From Orychophragmus violaceus (Eukaryota > Streptophyta > Magnoliopsida > Brassicales > Brassicaceae): a stretch of DNA of 64,000 nt. The notes beneath the pieces are model-generated. The model searched no databases and had not been told where the DNA came from. It saw only the letters and a program-made list of their open reading frames with translations. Every line of letters begins with the position of its first letter. Position 1 is the first letter of the stretch. The position numbers and the translations under genes were made by a program. The stretch spans positions 49,858,235-49,922,234 of the forward strand of contig CM058231.1 in assembly GCA_030180135.1 (NCBI GenBank), given 5' to 3'. Of this stretch, positions 56,447-64,000 are shown one piece after another.

Positions 56447-57081
56447 TGTTGGAATTATGTCCAGTAATCTCTGTACTGTCTCTAGAAAGTAAGAGTATGT
56501 CAATGATCAGACATAAGTCATATAATACTGGGGGTCATGATGGCTTGCTAGAGTCCGCTCATGATCTGTAAGTCTTGGATTTATTACCATTATTATATGA
56601 TCCCATATGGGTCACACGCCTAAGCTAACAGGAAAACTATAAGGGAATGGTTTAGCAGAAGTACGGTAAAAGTGCCAGGCATTTACTGTACTTAGAGAGA
56701 ATAAAGGGGCCTGATTAAATCTAAGGGATTTAATCAGATTGGGATTTGGGCCCAAAAGCCCAACAGAACTAGACAAGAGTTTTATAACTAAAACTAAACC
56801 TAGCTCTCTTTCTCTAAACTCTCTCTGCGCCTCTCCTCTCTCTCTGCGCCTCCCTCTCTCTGGTCTAGCAGCCTTTCTTCCTGTTAGTGTGCGTGTGTGA
56901 GCCTTTGGAGGAACAACCTCTTGGTGGTTCTGCTGATCTCTGACTCATACCTGATTCTTCCGCTGCATAACAAGGTATTTCAAGATCCCCTAATGATTCT
57001 GCAAGAGAACCTAGATCCAATATGTTTAGTAGAGTTTAATCTGACAGAATTAAATCAGGACAAACACTAAACAATCCAACA
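56447..57081 (+). repeat. E6 5' LTR (635 bp)
   Basis: TGTTGGAATTATG...ATCCAACA. The TATA box TTTATAAC is at 56781-56788, followed by the CT-rich start region. The shared U3 block is at 56544-56560 (complement strand word). Confidence 0.93.
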
Positions 57082-57082
57082 G

Positions 57083-57095
57083 TGGTATCAGAGCC
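57083..57095 (+). other. E6 primer-binding site (initiator tRNA-Met)
   Basis: TGGTATCAGAGCC one base after the LTR, complementary to the tRNA-iMet 3' end. Confidence 0.9.
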
Positions 57096-58594
57096 AGGTT
57101 CTATTAGGATTTCTTGTTAGAATCATGTTTAGGTTGTTTAGAAGTGTTTGAATCAATCTTTGCTTGAAATTGATAAGTAAAACACTTAAGAAACAAAGTT
57201 AAAACCCTAAACTAAAATCGCATGATCCGATCCTTTTGGATTGGTATGCGTCGGAGTGTTGATCGCCAAAGGATCACACGTCCGGATCGGAGTGATGCAC
57301 GGACCGATCGCTTTGCCGGATCGAGTCGCGTGGTCGTTCCGATCGCGAGAGATGGACCGATCGCGTCCCGCCTCTCTCGGCCCGAGCCGTCCCGTCCCGT
57401 CCCGTCCCGCCTCTCGTCACGATCGCGTGAAGCTTGCGATGTCCCGATCGTGATCGGTTCACGTGATCAATCGGTCGGTTCGGTTTGGTTTATGGTTCGG
57501 TTTAAAATAATTAAAATTTTAATCGTCACGGTTTACAGACTTAATAAATTTTATTAAATCTGGTTAAACCGTGATAAGAAATCCAATGTCGTTTAAAATT
57601 GGATTTAGTGCCTAAACCAGTGGTTTTCTAATTTGATTTGGTTGGACCAAATAAATTGAGAAAATCCGGTTTAGTAAATAACCGGTTAACAATTGTGGTT
57701 ATCGTAGTAATTAATCTTGGTTAGACCAATTTTAATGAACCAGACCGGTTATGTCATTTAATTGGGCAATTGGGTTATGTCTTGGACATAGACCAATTCT
57801 TGGGCCTTGGGCCAAGAAGTTAAAACAATTGGGCCAGTTATTTGAGTCTCTTCTTCAGATTTAATTTAAAATTTATTTAATAATTAAAATTTGATTTTTA
57901 AATTAATCTGTTTCCAAAATTTTAAATTAGAAAGTTTCTTAGAATAGAAATTTCTAGATTTGCATGTTTTGGATATTTAGGAAATTTCTATAGTTAGAAA
58001 GTTTCCAAATTTAGGAAGTTTCCAATTATGAAAGTTTCCAAATCAGTAGGTTTCCCAAAATGGAAAGTTTCCCAAAATAGTAATCTTCTATTTTGGGATG
58101 AAATTTTAAGAAAACCTATAAACCTCAAATAATATCAAGCGTTGGATGTCTTGTCCAGTCTATGTCAGCTGTTGAAACCCATTCAATTGTACACATGGCC
58201 TTACAGTGTGAGGATGTCTATCTTTTGCGTGGGTAAGACAGTTTGTGATTCATTAATGTTATTGGGAGTCCCAGACATTAGTGATTACATGACTGTATAG
58301 TCTGGTTTTCTTGACTGGGTCATCGGGAGTCCCGGACCTTGAGACATCAGAGTGGATTGGGCCTCGGGCCCAGATTCACAACCAAGAGTTATATCACGGA
58401 TATAATTAGCCGAGATAGGGCTTACCGATATAAGCTAAGGTTGGGTGACGGCCAGTGGCCCACTTTGATCTTAGTTATATGAGGATCTTGGAATCATTAT
58501 ATTCTTTTGAGGGTAACTAATGTTATTGAATATAATGCGAGTTTACTCATATTGAACATATAAACTAAAATCCTTTTTATCTTAAATTTCAGCA
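57096..58594 (+). other. E6 5' leader (no gene)
   Basis: GATCG-rich island (about 57225-57460), TAGAAAGTTTCC-type array (about 57930-58090), then the conserved pre-gag segment. Mirror layout of E2. Confidence 0.75.
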
Positions 58595-59476
58595 ATGACT
58601 ACAACAAGCACACAAAACACATTCTCATTCCGGTCTGTTCTCGACAAGGAGAAGCTGACTGGAACGAACTTCCTGACGTGGTCAAGGAACTTGAGGCTGG
58701 TCCTCAAGCAGGAGAAGAAGGAATATGTCCTTCGTGATCCCCTCCCCGAGAGGCCTCCAAACAATGCCGCCAGGAATCTGCACAATGCTTGGGAAAAGCA
58801 TTCGTCAGATGAAAATGATGTCTATTGCCTGATGTTGGCAAACATGACTCCTGAATTGCAAATGCAGTTCGAGAGTGTGTTGTCGCCCATCGAGATAATG
58901 GCAAGCCTGAAATCACTTTTTCAGGAGCAGGCAAGAACTGAGAGGTTCCAGACTGTTAAGAACCTCTTAGACTGCAAAATGGCTGCAAGTGCGGCAGTGA
59001 GTCCTCATGTCTTGAAGATGATGGGTTATCTCGATCATCTTCAGAAACTCGACTGCCCTATCAGCCAGGAACTTGCCTGCGACATCGTTCTGCAGTCTTT
59101 ACCTGCAAGCTATGATCAGTTCATCCTGAACTTCAATATGCATGGCTTGAGTAAGACATTGCCTGAGCTTCACGGAATGCTCAAGACTGCAGAGCCCAAC
59201 TTGAGGAAAGCCAAGGACCCCAACGTGCTTATGGTGCAAAAGGGAAAGGGCTTTAAGAAATCCTCTGCCAAGGACAAGGGAAAGGCTAAGGCTGTTCAAG
59301 TCTCGGACAAGGACACGTCAAAGCCCAAGCCCAAGTCCAAGGCTGGGCCTACTGACATCTGCAGGTTCTGCAAAGAACCAGGGCATTGGAGGAGAGAATG
59401 TAAGAAATTCCTGGAAGGTCTAAAGGAATTGAAGAAGAAGACTCTGGAGACTTCTTCATCAGGTATTTTGTTATAG
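58595..59476 (+). pseudogene. E6 gag, prematurely terminated
   Basis: A 293-codon frame begins MTTTSTQNTFSFRSVLDKEK and includes capsid and the zinc knuckle CRFCKEPGHWRREC. It ends at a TAG because one T is missing from a T5 run at about 59465-59469. Two bases are then missing near 59486, which restores frame, and one more near 59580 shifts it again. The gag itself is nearly complete; the protease is disconnected from it. Confidence 0.85.
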
Positions 59477-62400
59477 AAGTTAATAACTACTTCTGATAAT
59501 ACCTCATGGGTTATGGATACTGGTTGTGGGGCTCATATTTGTACTAATATGCAGGCACTCAGCAACAGTAGGAGGCTGATCAAGGACAAGTGGAGCTACA
59601 AGTTGGGAATGGAGCGAAAGTTCCTGCACTAGCTGTAGGCACATACTTGTTGTCTTTACCTTCGGGATTGGTTTTAGAACTTAATAACTGCTATTTTGTA
59701 CCTGCGATAAGCAGAAATATTATTTCAGTTTCTTTGTTGGATTTGGAAGGTTATGATTTTTCAGTTAAGAATAAATTATGTTCCTTCAATCGCAATAATT
59801 TGTTCTATGGTTGTGCCCCTCTTACGAATGGGCTTTACATACTTGATCAATCCGCACCAATTTATAACATTAATACCAAACGGTTCAAACCTAATGAGGA
59901 GAACCGAACGTTTCTATGGCATTGTCGTTTAGGGCACATCAGTGAGAAACGCATTAAGAGGCTCCATTCGAATGGACTTCTTGGCTCATTTGACTTTGAG
60001 TCATGTGAGAAATGCGAATCCTGCCTGATGGGCAAAATGACGCGGGCCCCCTTTAATAAACCCAACGAGAGGGCCAGTGACTTATTGGGCCTGATACACA
60101 CTGATGTGTGTGGCCCAATGTCCACAAATGCAAGAGGAAACTATCAGTACTTCATTACCTTCACTGATGATTTCAGCAGGTATGGATATGTTTATTTAAT
60201 GAAACATAAGTCTGAATCGTTTGAGAGATTCAGAGAATTCCAAAATGAAGTACAGAACCAACTTGGCAAAAGCATTAAAGCTCTTCGGTCCGACCGAGGA
60301 GGAGAATACTTGAGCCAAGAGTTCAGTGATCATCTGAAAGAGTGTGGGATAGTTTCCCAACTCACTCCTCCTGGAACACCTCAATGGAATGGTGTGTCTG
60401 AGAGGAGGAATCGGACCTTATTGGATATGGTTCGGTCTATGATGAGTCACACAGACCTTCCAATATCCCTTTGGGGATATGCTCTGCTAACAGCAGTGTT
60501 CACTCTAAATAGAGCGCCATCAAAAGCAGTAGCTAAGACACCATATGAATTATGGACTGGAGAAACTCCAGTGCTGTCTTATCTTAGAATTTGGGGTTGT
60601 GAAGCCTATGTCAAGAGATTAATCTCTGACAAGCTTACACCAAAGTCTGATAAATGCTACTTCATTGGTTATCCGAAGGAGACCAAGGCTTATTACTTCT
60701 ACCTACGATCCGAGAACAAGATTTTTGTTGTCCGGGATTGTAATTTTCTTGAAAGGGAGTTTCTCTCTAAGAAAAACAGTGGGAGTAAGGTACTGCTTGA
60801 AGAAATTCAAGATGAACAGGATACTGCTCAACCTAATGAGGAAGAGCAGCAGGAGGACCTACAAGAAATTGTAGAGCCTGAACCTGTGGTACCTGAAGTT
60901 CGAAGATCCGGGAGGATCCGTCACGAACCCGAGAGATATCAAGGATTCCTCGTGACTAACTGTCATGATCTTCTGATCATTGATGGTGATGAACCATCGA
61001 ACTTCAATCAAGCCATGATGGGCCCAGATTCCTCTAAGTGGCGTAAGGCCACTGATTCCGAAATGGACTCCATGTCGGTCAACCAAGTGTTTTCGTTGGT
61101 TGACTTACCCGCTGGTGTAAAAGCCATCGAGTGCAAATGGATCTTCAAGAAGAAGATTGACGTGGATGGAAATGTCCAGATTTATAAAGCCAGGTTGGTG
61201 GCAAAAGGTTTCAGGCAAGTTCACGGTGTGGATTATGATGAAACCTATTCCCCAGTGGCTATGATGAAATCTATTCGGATTCTACTAGCAACTGCAGCTT
61301 TTCATGATTATGAAATTTGGCAGATGGACGTGAAAACCGCCTTCCTGAATGGAATTCTGGAAGAGGATGTGTATATGACACAACCTGACGGTTACATAGA
61401 TCCAAAGAATGCTGGGAAAGTATGCAAGCTTCATAAATCCATTTATGGATTGAAGCAAGCATCGAGGAGCTGGAATCTTCGTATTGATGAAGCGATCAAG
61501 CAATTTGACTTCATCAGAAACGAAGAAGAACAATGCGTGTATAAGAAGACTAGTGGGAGCAAGATAGTATTTCTTATTCTGTATGTCGATGACATACTGC
61601 TTCTCGGAAACGACGTACCAATGCTGCGGTCGGTAAAGGACTGGCTTGGAAGTTGTTTTTCCATGAAAGACATGGGTGAAGCCGCATACGTTCTTGGAAT
61701 CCGGATCTACCGGGATAGATCTAAAAGGCTGATAGGCTTGTGTCAAGATTCATACATTGACAAAGTCCTTCATAGATTCAGCATGGCAGATTCCAAGAAG
61801 GGCTTCACACCAATGGTACATGGCACAACGCTAAGCAAGAAGCAGAGCCCAACGACGGCTGCTGAGCTTGAGCGCATGAAGAATATTCCTTATGCATTTG
61901 CAAGAGGATCTGTCATGTATGCCATGATCTGTACTCGTCCTGATGTTGCTTATGCATTGAGCATGACGAGTAGATACCAGTCAAATCCAGGTGAAAACCA
62001 CTGGATTGCCGTCAAGAATATCCTGAAGTATCTAAGACATACTAAGGATAATTTCTTGGTGTACGGTGGAAGTGATGTGCTTGAAGTCAGTGGATTCACG
62101 GACGCAAGTTTCCAGACAGACCAAGATGATTTCCGGTCACAGTCCGGTTATATCTTTTGTCTGAATGGCGGTGCAATTAGTTGGAGAAGCTCCAAGAAAG
62201 ACACCGTTGCTGATTCCACTACAGAAGCTGAATATGTCGCCGCCTCAGAAGCAGCGAAGGAAGCTGTTTGGATACGAAAGTTCATTATTGAACTAGGCGT
62301 GATACCGAATGCAGCTGAGCCTATGGCACTGTTTTGTGATAACAATGGTGCTATAGCTCAGGCAAAGGAACCAAGATCACACCAGAAATCCAAGCATATA

Positions 62401-62565
62401 CTAAGAAGATTTCACTTGATACGTGATATCATTAATAGAAAGGAAGTCAAGATCAGCCGAGTTCCGACAGATGATAATGTCGCTGATCCATTGACAAAGC
62501 CACTCCCAAGGCCTAATCTCGAGTATCTGACTGAAGCTGTAGGCATTAGAGACATTGAAATGTAA
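59477..62565 (+). pseudogene. E6 protease, integrase, RT and RNase H
   Basis: The protease DTG block (about 59516) is in one frame. From 59590 a 991-codon open frame carries the HHCC finger, integrase HTDVCGPM / LRSDRGGEYL / GVSERRNRT, RT KARLV, MDVKTAFLNG and YVDDILLLGND, and RNase H GFTDASFQTD to the natural stop. Private changes include YAFARGS where relatives have YASAIGS. The internal Met at 59590 is not a credible start, so the long frame would need frameshifting. It is scored as a broken gag-pol. Confidence 0.85.
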
Positions 62566-63405
62566 TCTAAATTTGAGTGGGAGTTTGAGGACTTTATTTA
62601 GTTATTGATATGTTCTTGTAAAACATTTTAAGATGTTTAATAAAATTATTATTTCAAGATTATTTTAACTGTGATGAAATAATCGTTCCAAAATGATATA
62701 AACCATTTTATAGGTCATCGAAGTAAGTGACTTGATCTTGAGTCATCGAAGTCATTTAGCTTGATCATGAGACCCTATATTTGATAGATGGCTTATATCA
62801 TCTTGTCCCTAGTCGAAGGTTGTTGAAATTGGAACACCAACAACCGCGTGAGACTAGATTGGTATGTGACTTATGACAAAGTCTCAGGATGTCATGGATG
62901 CACGGCATCAAAGTCAGTACATAGGTGTATGTTGGGGTACATACGACCGGACATGACCCGCTTATAAGAACTCTTCAGGATATTTATATCTGTGTCATAA
63001 GAGATTCTTACTACGACTATAGAGTATAGTCCTTAGACCTGAGTTCGCATGCATGTGACTGCACATGAACTGATGCGCTTTGATCATTGTCTAGCGCTGT
63101 CGTTAAGCGATAGTTATAAGGACCTTGTTTGGGTGTATTATGAAATGAGTAGTTTACAGTGATGGAACAAGACGGGATTTGTCCCTCCAATATAAATGGA
63201 GTGAATATCTCTAGGCCAATCGGAGATTTGAATACTGGAAAATGCATGGCCATGCTCAAACGGACTGTCCCAAGTCGTTTGGATTGTCAGTATCAAATCA
63301 GAGTCCGATGAACATGATTAGGCTTTATAAGGATGACACTCATCTTGCCTTATGACTAATCGAGATATTGAGACAAAAGGAATATGAATACAGAGATTCC
63401 AGTAC
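62566..63405. other. E6 3' untranslated region with conserved antisense ORF
   Basis: No sense-strand gene. An 80-codon minus-strand ORF (63017-63259) is the counterpart of those in E1 and E2, with the same ends. Confidence 0.55.
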
Positions 63406-63416
63406 AAGTGGGAGAT

Positions 63417-64000
63417 TGTTGGAATTATGTCCAGTAATCTCTGTACTGTCTCTAGAAAGTAAGAGTATGTCAATGATCAGACATAAGTCATATAATACTG
63501 GGGGTCATGATGGCTTGCTAGAGTCCGCTCATGATCTGTAAGTCTTGGATTTATTACCTTTATTATATGATCCCATATAGGTCACACGCCTAAGCTAACA
63601 GGAAAACTATAAGGGAATGGTTTAGCAGAAGTACGGTAAAAGTGCCAGGCATTTACTGTACTTAGAGAGAATAAAGGGGGATTTAATCAGATTGGGATTT
63701 GGGCCCAAAAGCCCAACAGAACTAGAAAAGAGTTTTATAACTAAAACTAAACCTAGCTCTCTTTCTCTAAACTCTCTCTGCGCCTCTCCTCTCTCTCTGC
63801 GCCTCCCTCTCTCTGGTCTAGCAGCCTTTCTTCCTGTTAGTGTGCGTGTGTGAGCCTTTGGAGGAACAACCTCTTGGTGGTTCTGCTGATCTCTGACTCA
63901 TACCTGATTCTTCCGCTGCATAACAAGGTATTTCGAGATCCCCTAATGATTCTGCAAGAGAACCTAGATCCAATATGTTTAGTAGAGTTTAATCTGACAG
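63417..64000 (+). repeat. E6 3' LTR (584 bp in window)
   Basis: It begins TGTTGGAATTATG directly after the polypurine tract AAGTGGGAGAT (63406-63416). An 18-bp deletion near 63679, relative to the 5' LTR, removes the CCTGATTAAATC region. Confidence 0.93.

Larger units (their letters stand above)
56447..64000 (+). mobile_element. E6: Ty1/copia retrotransposon (plus strand, 3' LTR truncated by window)
   Basis: It has a 635-bp 5' LTR (56447-57081), an initiator-Met primer site (57083-57095), leader, gag-pol broken by small indels, a polypurine tract (63406-63416) and a 3' LTR starting at 63417. In the 584 bases of 3' LTR visible I noted four substitutions and an 18-bp deletion. It is the same family as E2 (LTR and gag). 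The base run CAAAC before 56447 is the presumed target duplication, unverified. Confidence 0.93.

Noticed and set aside
1..64000. CRISPR arrays, bacterial operons, rRNA or tRNA genes
   Set aside because: None seen. The tRNA-like matches are retrotransposon primer sites, and the regular repeats lack CRISPR repeat-spacer structure.

Overview
The window is plant nuclear DNA, most probably from a Brassicaceae genome. The basis is the Ty1/copia, Ty3/gypsy and En/Spm (CACTA) families present, initiator-Met and Asp tRNA primer sites, short GT-AG introns, and two Arabidopsis-like gene fragments. Almost every base belongs to transposable elements nested in one another, as in pericentromeric heterochromatin. 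I see no intact host gene.

Left part (1-8.5 kb). G1, a damaged Ty3/gypsy element of the Athila/Tat type (minus strand, 1-5989; its other LTR lies off the window), has landed in C0, an old, heavily mutated copia relic on the plus strand (5990-about 8480).

Middle (about 8.5-44.15 kb). This is one CACTA transposon, about 12.9 kb once insertions are subtracted. Its TNP2-type transposase gene exists as two tandem, decayed copies (A: 8862-10440 + 18202-19951; B: 20676-21582 + 36608-38935), joined through a 0.7-kb LTR-like filler. A second gene with five coding exons (Transposase_24 type, 40189-43452) follows, and then the right terminus at 44151. Copia element E1 (10441-18201, minus, TSD TGTAG, open 1325-codon gag-pol) sits in copy A. 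Copia element E2 (21583-36607, minus, TSD GATGA, identical LTRs) sits in copy B. E2 is itself split by E3 (25093-32522, minus, TSD ATGGT), which has nearly identical LTRs but a ruined coding region.

Right part (44.15-64 kb). Two decayed host-gene fragments (a SpoU-type RNA methyltransferase and the N-terminus of a kinesin-5) precede a gag-bearing element with an odd non-pol ORF. E5 (minus, from 49003) interrupts that element. E5's left LTR carries a 608-bp-arm, near-perfect palindrome centred on the U3/R boundary, with two TATA boxes facing each other. E6 (plus, 56447 to beyond the window) has inserted into the E5 leader.

The most notable signals are: the E5 LTR palindrome, a candidate natural dsRNA trigger against this copia family; the age paradox of E3 within E2; the tandem duplication inside the CACTA element; and the repeat-motif ORF at 47593-48750. 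E1 is the only element whose coding capacity looks complete and it could have supplied proteins to its defective relatives. That is inference.
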